Shown one piece after another: positions 1-7,149 of a stretch of 9,158 bases of DNA. Position 1 is the stretch's first letter. Each line of letters begins with the position of its first letter. This DNA comes from JAAFIP01 sp031390175. Its GTDB lineage: Bacteria; Pseudomonadota; Gammaproteobacteria; Burkholderiales; Burkholderiaceae_C. Both the position numbers and the translations under genes were made by a program. Below the pieces are notes generated by a model. The model made no database searches. It saw only the letters and a list, made by a program, of their open reading frames with translations, and was not told where the DNA came from. Where the stretch lies: contig JANMTF010000145.1 of NCBI GenBank assembly GCA_031390175.1, forward strand, positions 1 to 9,158, read 5' to 3'.

Positions 1-734
1 ACGGCATCGAAGTCTTTTTTCAACTGCTCGGGGCTGATGGTTTCCTTCGCCCAGTTGGTGACTTTGCTGCCTTTGTCCAGGGCCGCTACCATCACACCCG
101 TTTTGAAGACCACGCCCTCGGCCTGCATTTGCTCTACACGGCGGTCAATATGGGTTTTCTCCATCTTGAAGTCGGGAATACCATAGCGCAGCAGGCCGCC
201 CACGCGGTCGTTCTTTTCAAATAAGGTCACGTCGTGGCCTGCGCGTGCCAGTTGCTGCGCTGCGGCCATGCCTGCCGGGCCAGAGCCGACGACAGCCACC
301 TTCTTGCCCGTCTTGTGCTTGGCTACTTGCGGCTTGACCCAGCCTTCAGCCCAAGCGCGGTCAATGATGGCGTGCTCGATGCTTTTGATGCCAACGGGCA
401 AGTCATTGATATTGAGCGTACACGCTTCTTCACACGGCGCGGGGCAGATGCGGCCCGTGAACTCGGGGAAGTTATTCGTGCTGTGCAGCACCGTGATGGC
501 GTTCTTCCAGTCGCCTTGATACACCAAGTCGTTGAAGTCCGGGATGATGTTGTTCACCGGACAGCCGCTGTTGCAAAACGGCGTGCCGCAGTCCATGCAG
601 CGCGCACCTTGCTTTTTGGCATCGTCTTCAGACAGGCCAATAACAAACTCTTTGTAATGCTTGAGGCGCTCGGGCACAGGCTTGTAGCCCTCTTCAACGC
701 GGTCAAACTCTAAAAATCCAGTGGCTTTTCCCAT
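1..734 (-). CDS. gltD: Glutamate synthase small subunit (beta subunit), 5' part, cut by window edge
   Basis: This is the NADPH-oxidising, FAD-containing subunit of glutamate synthase; it passes electrons through Fe-S clusters to GltB. Reading the minus strand from the ATG at 734-732 gives 244 codons without a stop, starting MGKATGFLEFDR; the remainder (roughly half of a normal GltD) lies outside the window. Seen in the sequence: an N-terminal cysteine cluster C46, C49, C54, C58 (CMDCGTPFCNSGC), a second group C97, C101, C105 (CPAPCEEAC), both typical of the [4Fe-4S] domain, then the Rossmann FAD motif VVGSGPAG around residues 148-155 and GGLLRYGIPDFKM at 179-191. The ribosome-binding site is weak (a GAG about 9 bases before the ATG). 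The gene lies 109 bases downstream of gltB on the same strand, consistent with a gltBD operon. Identification is secure from the motifs and the context. Confidence 0.96.
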   Translation of the reverse strand, partial: MGKATGFLEFDRVEEGYKPVPERLKHYKEFVIGLSEDDAKKQGARCMDCGTPFCNSGCPVNNIIPDFNDLVYQGDWKNAITVLHSTNNFPEFTGRICPAPCEEACTLNINDLPVGIKSIEHAIIDRAWAEGWVKPQVAKHKTGKKVAVVGSGPAGMAAAQQLARAGHDVTLFEKNDRVGGLLRYGIPDFKMEKTHIDRRVEQMQAEGVVFKTGVMVAALDKGSKVTNWAKETISPEQLKKDFDA

Positions 735-843
735 GGTGCTTTACTCGTTTCAGGGTCAAATCAATTTTTAAATACTATTGTTTTTATAGCTGCTTACGCT
801 ATATTTTATTGGCTTAGCAGCTTAAAACACTTATAAATATGGC
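735..843. other. gltB-gltD intergenic spacer
   Basis: This 109-base A+T-rich gap separates the gltB stop from the gltD start. It is rather long for a two-gene operon and is largely filled by a copy of a dispersed repeat with a stem-loop (see the separate entry). I see no run of T after the hairpin on the minus strand, so it does not look like a strong intrinsic terminator, and no obvious promoter for gltD. Co-transcription of gltB and gltD is therefore inferred, with possible RNA processing or attenuation at the hairpin. Confidence 0.6.
782..827 (+). repeat. Dispersed hairpin-forming repeat, copy 1
   Basis: The core at 787-812 matches the minus strand at 9037-9062 in 23 of 26 positions without gaps. 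Copy 1 contains the inverted arms AGCTGCT (788-794) and AGCAGCT (816-822), extended outward by a TTTTA/TAAAA pairing with one bulged base, around a 21-base A+T-rich loop. I recall a similar short repeat beginning TAGCTGCT in intergenic regions of Comamonadaceae genomes; that family assignment is from memory. This copy sits between gltB and gltD, so it would be transcribed with the operon. Confidence 0.75.
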
Positions 844-3800
844 CTACGCCAGCACCTTGACAGCCTTGGCCGCCATCTCGCCCAGCGCGCGCTTGTACTC
901 GGTGGGGAACACCTTGACGAACTTGCCGCGCTGCTCGGCCCAATTGTCCAAAATCTCGCGGGCGCGCAAGGATCCGGTCCAGCGGTGGTGGTCTTCGACC
1001 AGTTTCTTCAATAGCGCTTCATCGCTGGCGGCTTTGCCGTCGCTGCCGTGGTGCAGCGGGTCGGTTTGTTCTGCCGTAGATACGACCTTGCTCAAACCAA
1101 CCATAGAGGTGTTGCAGCGCTTGGCAAACTGACCGTCTACGTCATAGACAAAGGCCACGCCGCCGCTCATGCCTGCGGCGAAGTTGCGGCCGGTTTTACC
1201 CAACACGACAGCGGTGCCGCCGGTCATGTATTCGCAACCGTGGTCGCCGGTGCCTTCGACGACGGCGGTGGCACCCGAAAGGCGCACCGCAAAGCGCTCG
1301 CCTGCGACGCCGCGCAAGTAGGCTTCGCCCTCGGTTGCGCCGTAGAGCACGGTGTTGCCAACGATGATGTTCTCTGTGGCGTTGCCTCTGAAGTCAATGC
1401 TCGGGCGCACGACGATGCGGCCACCGCTCATGCCTTTGCCGGTGTAGTCGTTGGCCTCGCCAATCAAATACAGGGTAATGCCGCGTGCCAGGAAGGCACC
1501 AAAGCTTTGGCCGCCTGTGCCTTCTAGCTGGATGCGGATGGTGTCGTCTGGCAAGCCTGCCGAGCCGTAGCGCTTGGCTACTTCGCCCGAGAGCATCGCG
1601 CCGACCGAGCGGTTCACGTTACGTGCCTGCTCGATGAAGTGCACCTTCTCGCCTTTTTCCAGCGCGGGGCGGGCTTTTTCGATCAGCTTCAAATCCAGCG
1701 CTTTGTTCAGCGCGTGGTCTTGCACGCCTTCGTGCTTGCGCGGTACATCGGCGGGCACTTCGGGCAGGTAGAAGATGCGGCTGAAGTCCAGGCCCTTGGC
1801 TTTCCAATGCGAGATGCTTTTTTGCGTGTCCAGCAGCTCGGCGTGGCCGATCAGATCCTCAAACTTTTTGACGCCCAGTTGCGCCATGATGCCGCGCACT
1901 TCTTCGGCGACGAAGAAGAAGTAGTTGACCACATGCTCAGGCTTGCCAGAGAACTTGGCGCGCAAAACAGGGTCTTGCGTGGCCACGCCCACGGGGCAGG
2001 TGTTGAGGTGGCATTTGCGCATCATGATGCAGCCTTCGGCCACCAGGGGTGCGGTGGCAAAGCCCATCTCGTCAGCGCCCAAGAGTGCGGCAATCACCAC
2101 GTCGCGCCCGGTCTTCATTTGGCCGTCGGCTTGGACGCGGATGCGGCCACGCAAGCGGTTCAGCACCAAGGTCTGCTGCGTCTCGGCCAGGCCCAGCTCC
2201 CACGGCGTACCTGCGTGCTTCAAGCTGGACAGCGGCGATGCGCCCGTGCCGCCGTCGTGCCCTGCAATCACCACATGGTCGGCCTTGCACTTGGCCACGC
2301 CAGCAGCCACCGTGCCCACGCCCACTTCGCTGACCAGCTTGACCGAAATGTCGGCCGCACTGTTGGCGTTTTTCAGATCGTGGATGAGTTGGGCGAGGTC
2401 TTCAATCGAGTAAATGTCGTGGTGCGGCGGTGGGCTGATCAGGCCCACACCGGGCACGCTGTAACGCAGCGCGCCAATGTACTCTGACACTTTGCTGCCG
2501 GGCAACTGGCCGCCTTCGCCGGGCTTGGCACCCTGGGCCATCTTGATCTGGATCTGGTCAGCAGAAGACAGGTATTCCGCCGTCACGCCAAAGCGGCCGG
2601 ATGCCACTTGCTTGATCTTGCTGCGCAGTGAGTCGCCTGCCTTCAAGGGGATGTCGGTCACGATCCGTTCATTACCTAAGCTGGTGCCCACGCTGTCGCC
2701 GTCTTTGATCACCGGGATAAAGCGCTTGCCTTTGCCTTGGTACACATCGGCTGAGATGCCCAGCTTGGCATTCTCTTCACGTGCGGCAGCTACCTCAGCG
2801 CGGTAACGCAGCGGGTCTTCACCGCCCTCGCCCGTGTTGCTTTTGCCGCCGATGCGGTTCATCGCCACAGCCAGCGTGGTGTGCGCTTCGGTGCTGATCG
2901 AGCCGAGCGACATGGCACCCGAGGCAAAGCGTTTGACGATTTCTTTGGCGGGCTCTACTTCGTCGATGCTGATAGCTTTAGTCGGGTCAAACTTGAACTC
3001 GAACAAACCGCGTAGCGTCAGGTGGCGCTTACTTTGGTCGTTGATGATCTGTGCGTACTCTTTGTAGGTCGCCGCGTTGTTGGAACGCGTGGCGTGTTGC
3101 AGCTTGGCAATCGCGTCGGGCGTCCACATATGGTCTTCACCGCGCACGCGCCAGGCGTATTCGCCACCGACTTCCAGCATGCTTTCCAAAATAGGGTCGG
3201 TGCCATAGGCGGCTGCATGGGTGCGAATGGCTTCTTCGGCAATCTCAAACACGCCGACGCCACCCACTTGGGTAGCGGTGCCGTAGAAGTATTTCTCCAC
3301 AAAGGGTTTGTCCAGGCCCACGGCTTCAAAAATCTGCGAGCCGCAGTAGCTCATGTAGGTGCTGATGCCCATCTTGGACATGACCTTGTTCAGGCCCTTG
3401 CCAACGGCTTTGACAAAGTTGTACACCGCTTTATCGGCATCCATATCTTTGGTGTGCTTGGTCAGCTCGATCACCGTCTCCAGCGCCAGGTAGGGGTGTA
3501 CGGCCTCTGCGCCGTAGCCTGCCAGCAGGGCGAAGTGATGGGTCTCGCGGGCTGATCCCGTCTCCATGATCAGGCCTGCGTTGCAGCGCTGGCCCGCTTT
3601 GACCAAGTGCTGGTGGATAGCAGACAAGGCCAGCAGCGCAGGCACGGGCACGCGGGCCTCGCTCATCTCGCGGTCGGACACGATAAGGATGTTGTGGCCG
3701 CTCTTGATCGCATCCACCGCCTCAGCGCACAGCGAGGCTATTTTGGCTTCTACGCCTTCGCGGCCCCAGGCGGCGGGGTAGGTGATGTCCAGCGTATAGC

Positions 3801-5601
3801 TTTTGAACTTGCCGCGTGAATGGGCCGCAATGTCGCGCAGCTTGGCCATGTCGGCAAAGTCCAGCACCGGCTGGCTTACCTCCAGGCGCAGCGGTGGGTT
3901 AACAGCGTTGATGTCCAGCAGGTTGGGCTTGGGGCCGATGAAGCTGACCAAGGACATGACGATTTGCTCGCGGATGGAGTCAATCGGCGGGTTGGTCACC
4001 TGGGCAAACAGCTGCTTGAAGTAGTTGTACAGCGGTTTGTTTTTGTCCGACAACACGGCCAGGGGGCTGTCGTTGCCCATGGAGCCAACGGCCTCTTCGG
4101 CGTTGGCGGCCATGGGGGCCATCAAGAACTTCAGGTCTTCTTGCGTGTAGCCGAAAGCCTGCTGTCGGTCGAGCAGTGTTTCTTTCGATGGCGTGGACTC
4201 CACTGTCGCGGCGGCAGGCACGTCGTCCAGCTTGATGCGCACTTCATCAATCCACTGGCGGTACGGCTTGCTGTTGGCGAGTTGGCTTTTCAGCTCTTCG
4301 TCGTCGATCAAACGGCCCTGTTCTAAATCGATCAAGAACATTTTGCCGGGCTGCAAGCGCCATTTTTTGACGATTTTGCTCTCGGGGATGTGGTGCAGCA
4401 CACCGGCCTCGGACGCGCAGACCACCAAATCATCGTCGGTCAAGATGTAGCGCGCGGGGCGCAGGCCGTTGCGGTCTAGGGTGGCGCCGATCTGGCGGCC
4501 ATCGGTAAAAGCAATGGCGGCTGGGCCGTCCCACGGCTCGATCATCGAGGCATGGTATTCGTAGAAGGCGCGGCGGCGCTCGTCCATCAGGGTGTGCTGC
4601 TCCCAAGGCTCGGGCATCAGCATCATCATGGCGTGGGCGATGGGGTAACCGGCGGCGGTCAGCAACTCGAGCGCGTTGTCAAACGTAGCGGTGTCGGACT
4701 GGCCTTCAAAGCTGATGGGGTAGAGCTTTTTGAGGTCGTCGCCCAGCACCGGCGACTTCATCACGCCTTCTCTAGCGCGCATCCAGTTGAAGTTGCCGCG
4801 CACGGTGTTGATCTCGCCGTTATGCGCCACATAGCGGTAGGGGTGGGCCAGCGGCCACTCGGGGAAAGTGTTAGTAGAAAAACGCTGGTGTACCAAGGCC
4901 AAGGCCGAGACGCATTTGGCGTTTTGCAGGTCCAGGTAGTAATCGCCCACTTGCGTGGCCAGCAACAAGCCTTTGTACACCACGGTGCGGCAGCTCATGC
5001 TGGGCACGTAGTATTCTTTGCTGTGCTTGAGGCCCAGGTTTTGGATCGCGGCGCTGGCGGTTTTGCGGATCACATACAGCTTGCGCTCCAGCGCATCAGG
5101 CACGGTGATGTCGGTACCCCGGCCAATGAAAATCTGCCGAATGATCGGCTCTTTTTCGCGCACAAAGGGCGACATCGGCATCTCGCGGTTGACCGGCACA
5201 TCGCGCCAGCCAATCACCACCTGGCCTTCGGCTTTCACCGCGCGCTCCAGCTCTTGCTCGCAAGCCAAACGGGAAGCATGCTCTTTAGGCAAAAAGATCA
5301 TACCCACGCCGTATTCGCCGGGGGCCGGCAGCTCCACGCCGTGCTTGGCCATGTCTTCCCGGTAAAAGTCGTCCGGCAGCTGGATCAAAATCCCCGCGCC
5401 GTCGCCACACAGCTCGTCCGCACCCACAGCGCCCCGGTGGTCCAGATTCTCCAGAATCTTCAACCCGTTCTGGATGATGGCGTGCGACTTGGCACCCTTG
5501 ACATGCGCCACAAAACCCACACCGCAAGCGTCTTTTTCGCTCGCAGGCTGGTACATACCGTGTGCAGCAGCCGCTGCGATTTGCTTGTCTATGGCACCCA
5601 T
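844..5601 (-). CDS. gltB: Glutamate synthase large subunit (alpha subunit)
   Basis: GltB releases ammonia from glutamine, channels it to the synthase site and makes two glutamates from glutamine plus 2-oxoglutarate, using electrons from GltD. It is 1585 residues, full length for the bacterial family. Domains in order: a 25-residue propeptide, then a class II glutamine amidotransferase from C26 (ACGVGF; the expected N-terminal nucleophile after processing) to about 430, with DHRGAVGAD (R56) and NGEINT (261-266); a central domain at about 470-800; an FMN-binding synthase domain at about 850-1230, with SNTGEGGED (921-929) and the 3Fe-4S cysteines C1191, C1197 and C1202; and a C-terminal GXGXG beta-helix at about 1310-1500. 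The ATG at 5601 has GGAG six bases upstream; M16 would be an alternative start still ahead of C26. No frameshift or missing key residue is visible. The gene is followed by gltD. Confidence 0.98.
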   Translation of the reverse strand: MGAIDKQIAAAAAHGMYQPASEKDACGVGFVAHVKGAKSHAIIQNGLKILENLDHRGAVGADELCGDGAGILIQLPDDFYREDMAKHGVELPAPGEYGVGMIFLPKEHASRLACEQELERAVKAEGQVVIGWRDVPVNREMPMSPFVREKEPIIRQIFIGRGTDITVPDALERKLYVIRKTASAAIQNLGLKHSKEYYVPSMSCRTVVYKGLLLATQVGDYYLDLQNAKCVSALALVHQRFSTNTFPEWPLAHPYRYVAHNGEINTVRGNFNWMRAREGVMKSPVLGDDLKKLYPISFEGQSDTATFDNALELLTAAGYPIAHAMMMLMPEPWEQHTLMDERRRAFYEYHASMIEPWDGPAAIAFTDGRQIGATLDRNGLRPARYILTDDDLVVCASEAGVLHHIPESKIVKKWRLQPGKMFLIDLEQGRLIDDEELKSQLANSKPYRQWIDEVRIKLDDVPAAATVESTPSKETLLDRQQAFGYTQEDLKFLMAPMAANAEEAVGSMGNDSPLAVLSDKNKPLYNYFKQLFAQVTNPPIDSIREQIVMSLVSFIGPKPNLLDINAVNPPLRLEVSQPVLDFADMAKLRDIAAHSRGKFKSYTLDITYPAAWGREGVEAKIASLCAEAVDAIKSGHNILIVSDREMSEARVPVPALLALSAIHQHLVKAGQRCNAGLIMETGSARETHHFALLAGYGAEAVHPYLALETVIELTKHTKDMDADKAVYNFVKAVGKGLNKVMSKMGISTYMSYCGSQIFEAVGLDKPFVEKYFYGTATQVGGVGVFEIAEEAIRTHAAAYGTDPILESMLEVGGEYAWRVRGEDHMWTPDAIAKLQHATRSNNAATYKEYAQIINDQSKRHLTLRGLFEFKFDPTKAISIDEVEPAKEIVKRFASGAMSLGSISTEAHTTLAVAMNRIGGKSNTGEGGEDPLRYRAEVAAAREENAKLGISADVYQGKGKRFIPVIKDGDSVGTSLGNERIVTDIPLKAGDSLRSKIKQVASGRFGVTAEYLSSADQIQIKMAQGAKPGEGGQLPGSKVSEYIGALRYSVPGVGLISPPPHHDIYSIEDLAQLIHDLKNANSAADISVKLVSEVGVGTVAAGVAKCKADHVVIAGHDGGTGASPLSSLKHAGTPWELGLAETQQTLVLNRLRGRIRVQADGQMKTGRDVVIAALLGADEMGFATAPLVAEGCIMMRKCHLNTCPVGVATQDPVLRAKFSGKPEHVVNYFFFVAEEVRGIMAQLGVKKFEDLIGHAELLDTQKSISHWKAKGLDFSRIFYLPEVPADVPRKHEGVQDHALNKALDLKLIEKARPALEKGEKVHFIEQARNVNRSVGAMLSGEVAKRYGSAGLPDDTIRIQLEGTGGQSFGAFLARGITLYLIGEANDYTGKGMSGGRIVVRPSIDFRGNATENIIVGNTVLYGATEGEAYLRGVAGERFAVRLSGATAVVEGTGDHGCEYMTGGTAVVLGKTGRNFAAGMSGGVAFVYDVDGQFAKRCNTSMVGLSKVVSTAEQTDPLHHGSDGKAASDEALLKKLVEDHHRWTGSLRAREILDNWAEQRGKFVKVFPTEYKRALGEMAAKAVKVLA

Positions 5602-5606
5602 GTGCT

Positions 5607-5612
5607 TCTCCA
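5607..5612 (-). promoter_or_regulatory. Ribosome-binding site of gltB
   Basis: On the minus strand, TGGAGAAGCAC directly precedes the ATG, placing a GGAG core six bases from the start. This supports the start at 5601 over the internal M16. Confidence 0.7.
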
Positions 5613-5636
5613 GTGATATCCAAAAGGGGGATTTAG

Positions 5637-5665
5637 AGTGTAGTGCAGTGCAGCAAATAACTCAA
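5637..5665 (-). promoter_or_regulatory. Candidate sigma70 promoter of gltB
   Basis: On the minus strand, TTGAGT (5665-5660) and TACACT (5642-5637) are separated by exactly 17 bases; each hexamer matches the consensus at four of six positions. Transcription would start near 5630 and give a leader of about 30 bases before gltB. The spacer holds a small direct repeat (GCACTGCACTACACT). The upstream edge lies 4 bases from the outer inverted repeat that ends at 5669. This is a sequence-only prediction; other starts further upstream, inside the inserted region, are possible. Confidence 0.45.
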
Positions 5666-5668
5666 ACA

Positions 5669-5689
5669 TTTTAAAAGGGGTCAGATCAA
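5669..5689 (+). repeat. Left outer inverted repeat (motif A)
   Basis: It reads TTTTAAAAGGGGTCAGATCA plus one further A. It matches the complement of 7150-7170 at 19 of 21 positions and the direct copy at 5717-5738 at 18 of 22 positions (taking 5669-5690). Confidence 0.8.
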
Positions 5690-5716
5690 ATTTAATTTCC
5701 TTGTTTTAAGTTACAT

Positions 5717-5738
5717 GTTTAAATAGGGACAGATCAAA
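5717..5738 (+). repeat. Second, direct copy of the end motif (motif B)
   Basis: It is a degenerate copy of motif A 48 bases further in, in the same orientation, with the core AGGGACAGATCAAA in place of GGGGTCAGATCAAA. It suggests a tandem end duplication or a multi-site recognition region for the transposase. Confidence 0.65.
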
Positions 5739-5872
5739 AATCAAACTACCCGCACCGGTGACCAGTCAATGCGTTGGCACTTGACGCTGTCGACTCTACC
5801 TTGGGCAGGCTGCATGGCGCACCAGCGTAGGTCAAAGAATCATTTGGCTTGGTGGCCACTCATTAAATAGTA

Positions 5873-5924
5873 GCACTCTGTCTAAGCAGGTCAGTGGGCT
5901 ACACGGGGTAATGCAGATATTCCG
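5873..5924 (+). repeat. Left terminal inverted repeat of the 497-base segment
   Basis: It starts GCACTCTGTCTAAGCAGG and ends with GATATTCCG. Read against the complement of 6318-6369, it matches at 40 of 52 positions without gaps, with mismatches scattered along the length as expected of an old or naturally imperfect IR. Confidence 0.7.
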
Positions 5925-5969
5925 CCACCCCCTCACTGCCAGGGGGTGGTTAGCGGCTCTTTGAGCCGC
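5925..5969. repeat. Two adjacent perfect stem-loops
   Basis: The first has arms CCACCCCCT (5925-5933) and AGGGGGTGG (5941-5949) with a 7-base loop. The second has arms GCGGCTC (5953-5959) and GAGCCGC (5963-5969) with a TTT loop. They sit immediately inside the left terminal repeat of the 497-base segment. Paired hairpins near an element end resemble the subterminal recognition structures of Y1 (IS200/IS605-like and REP/RAYT) systems. Neither is followed by a T run, so terminator function is unlikely. Confidence 0.65.
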
Positions 5970-6088
5970 AAGCGCAGTAACAGCAGCATTTCGGCAAAAA
6001 ATACACGCTATGCATTGCGTAGCTGCCACCGCAATTTTTTAGAGGCCTGCAAGCTTATTGGAACATAAAAATCCGGTCAAAAACACTG

Positions 6089-6189
6089 TTGTTAGGTGCC
6101 ACGGGGGCTCCGAGAGCCCGGAAATAGGCTGGGAACCGAATATTCACCAATTTCAGAGCCGCTTATTAGGTGCTGATGGGGCTGCAGCC
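6089..6189 (+). repeat. Two copies of TTRTTAGGTGC, each followed by a palindrome
   Basis: TTGTTAGGTGC (6089-6099) precedes a hairpin with arms GGGCTC (6105-6110) and GAGCCC (6114-6119). TTATTAGGTGC (6163-6173) precedes the perfect palindrome GGCTGCAGCC (6180-6189). Over 23 bases the two units match at 17 positions. A conserved short head plus a hairpin is the general layout of REP elements, but two degenerate copies are thin evidence. Confidence 0.4.
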
Positions 6190-6317
6190 TTCTAGAAATA
6201 TGCGGGAAAAGCTATGGAATAGATAGTACCTAGATGGTTCAAAATTATCCGGAAGCAGTCTTTAGGACAGATTTTCGGCAAATGGCGGCTTTATCGCTCA
6301 CAGAATGCCTGAGTTTT

Positions 6318-6369
6318 CAAATTATCGGCGTTATCCTGTGTAACTCACTGCCCTGCTTAGACGAAGCGC
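6318..6369 (-). repeat. Right terminal inverted repeat of the 497-base segment
   Basis: Partner of 5873-5924. On the minus strand it starts GCGCTTCGTCTAAGCAGGG. It ends 32 bases before the stop codon of the RAYT gene, so the segment abuts but does not interrupt the transposase. Confidence 0.7.
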
Positions 6370-6401
6370 CACGATTTAGAGAGTGCACAGGCTGCCGCAG
6401 C

Positions 6402-7121
6402 TCAAGCTGGCTTGTCTAGCCCTGGCACGGCGGCTGGTGATTTAAACGGCCGGCCCTTCACCCCGGGTCGCACCTGTCTTTGGGTGGCTTTCTCCAAGTC
6501 CGCCAAAAAAGCCTCGTCGCCTAGCGCCCAGCTGCGCAGGGTGGTGTTGCTAAGTGCCCGCTCAGTCGCGGCACTAAGGCCCGCTTGGACTAAATCTGCA
6601 TAGGCCGCCTCGCGGGCAAAAGGCGTATTACCTAAGCTCCAAAAATACGGGTGCGGCGTGACCAAGGGATCGGTGCGCAGACCCGCATAGTGACCATAGC
6701 TGCTCCAGGGATAGTCTTGCGGCTGCGGCACCATGCCCGCGCGCACGGGGTTCAGGTCGATATAGGCCATGCCGGCCAGCAAGTAGCGCTCGGTTTGGAT
6801 CAGGGTGCTTTTGTAGCGCCCTTCAAACAGGGTGCCGGTGCGCTGGTGGGTTTTATTAAACAGCCGCACATAGCTGCGGCCCACGTGCTGCATCATGAGC
6901 GGCAAGCCCACATCGTCTTGCGGCGTGGCCAAGAGGTGCAGGTGGTTGGTCATCAGCACATAGCTGTGGATGGCCACTTTGTGCAGCCACGCGGCCTCCA
7001 AGAATAGTGCCAGCAAGGCCTGGTAGTCCGCCGCGCCGCCAAATATCGCCTGCTTGTTGTTACCGCGCTGGATGATGTGGTGCGGGTAGTCTGGGAGGGT
7101 GAGACGGGGTTGGCGGGCCAT
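6402..7121 (-). CDS. REP-associated tyrosine transposase (RAYT, Y1/HUH superfamily)
   Basis: It is a 239-residue single-strand DNA transposase of the Transposase_17/Y1_Tnp family. These enzymes nick and rejoin hairpin-bearing DNA through a metal-binding HUH motif and a catalytic tyrosine; RAYTs are thought to spread REP sequences and are often single-copy genes. Seen here: N-terminal PHHIIQRGNNKQAIF (13-27), the HUH motif in MTNHLHLL (H60 and H62), FEGRYKS (99-105), and YIDLNPVRAGM (120-130), where Y120 lines up with the catalytic tyrosine of the E. coli RAYT. Then come YPWSSYGHYAG (137-147) and a variable C-terminal region to 239. All catalytic residues are present, so it may be active. The ATG at 7121 has no clear ribosome-binding site, suggesting weak expression. 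It lies inside inverted repeats at 5669 and 7150, between the hypothetical gene and gltB. Confidence 0.93.
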   Translation of the reverse strand: MARQPRLTLPDYPHHIIQRGNNKQAIFGGAADYQALLALFLEAAWLHKVAIHSYVLMTNHLHLLATPQDDVGLPLMMQHVGRSYVRLFNKTHQRTGTLFEGRYKSTLIQTERYLLAGMAYIDLNPVRAGMVPQPQDYPWSSYGHYAGLRTDPLVTPHPYFWSLGNTPFAREAAYADLVQAGLSAATERALSNTTLRSWALGDEAFLADLEKATQRQVRPGVKGRPFKSPAAVPGLDKPA

Positions 7122-7149
7122 AGGCGGATTTTATCGGATGATGATAACG

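Larger units (their letters stand above)
5873..6369. mobile_element. 497-base MITE-like or gutted IS segment with 52-base terminal inverted repeats
   Basis: The ends 5873-5924 and 6318-6369 are imperfect inverted repeats with 40 of 52 positions matching and no gaps; the best block is GTCTAAGCAGG, identical at both ends. No transposase frame is visible between them, and there is no clear target-site duplication. The interior is rich in palindromes. It could be a non-autonomous miniature element, an insertion sequence that lost its transposase gene, or the non-coding end of the surrounding RAYT element. I cannot assign a known IS family. Confidence 0.6.
5602..6401. other. 800-base stretch without a credible gene between the RAYT and gltB
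   Basis: From low to high coordinates it holds the gltB leader and candidate promoter (5602-5668), two related motifs carrying CAGATCAAA (5669-5690 and 5717-5738), about 135 bases in which I recognise only a small palindrome (CACCGGTG at 5753-5760), a 497-base segment with long terminal inverted repeats (5873-6369), and 32 bases before the RAYT stop codon. Open frames here are at most about 65 codons, have no good ribosome-binding sites and no recognisable products. The segment looks like layered mobile-element debris rather than a regulatory region alone. Confidence 0.7.

Noticed and set aside
234..713. 159-codon plus-strand frame over gltD
   Set aside because: The minus strand here encodes the cysteine clusters and FAD motif of GltD without interruption.
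782..827. Hairpin between gltB and gltD as a transcription terminator
   Set aside because: On the transcribed sense the stem is A+T-flanked with a 21-base loop and is followed by A-rich rather than U-rich sequence; it is better explained as a dispersed repeat.
1639..2487. 282-codon open frame on the plus strand inside gltB
   Set aside because: It is the mirror of the FMN and Fe-S region of GltB; histidine- and valine-rich shadow composition and no family match.
4552..5616. 354-codon open frame on the plus strand, antisense to the start of gltB
   Set aside because: It lies wholly opposite strongly conserved GltB sequence, has no recognisable motif, and long antisense frames are common in G+C-rich genes.
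5832..6029. 65-codon minus-strand frame in the gene-free region
   Set aside because: It spans the terminal repeat and two perfect hairpins of the 497-base segment, with unusual composition and no recognisable product.
6091..6097. GTTAGGT, which fits the GTTRRRY half-site of an integron attC
   Set aside because: No matching RYYYAAC partner at a suitable distance, no integrase gene and no cassette-like frame, so the match is a chance heptamer.
6234..6419. 61-codon plus-strand frame between the palindromes and the RAYT
   Set aside because: It runs across the right terminal repeat and into the RAYT 3' end on the opposite strand; no ribosome-binding site or motif.
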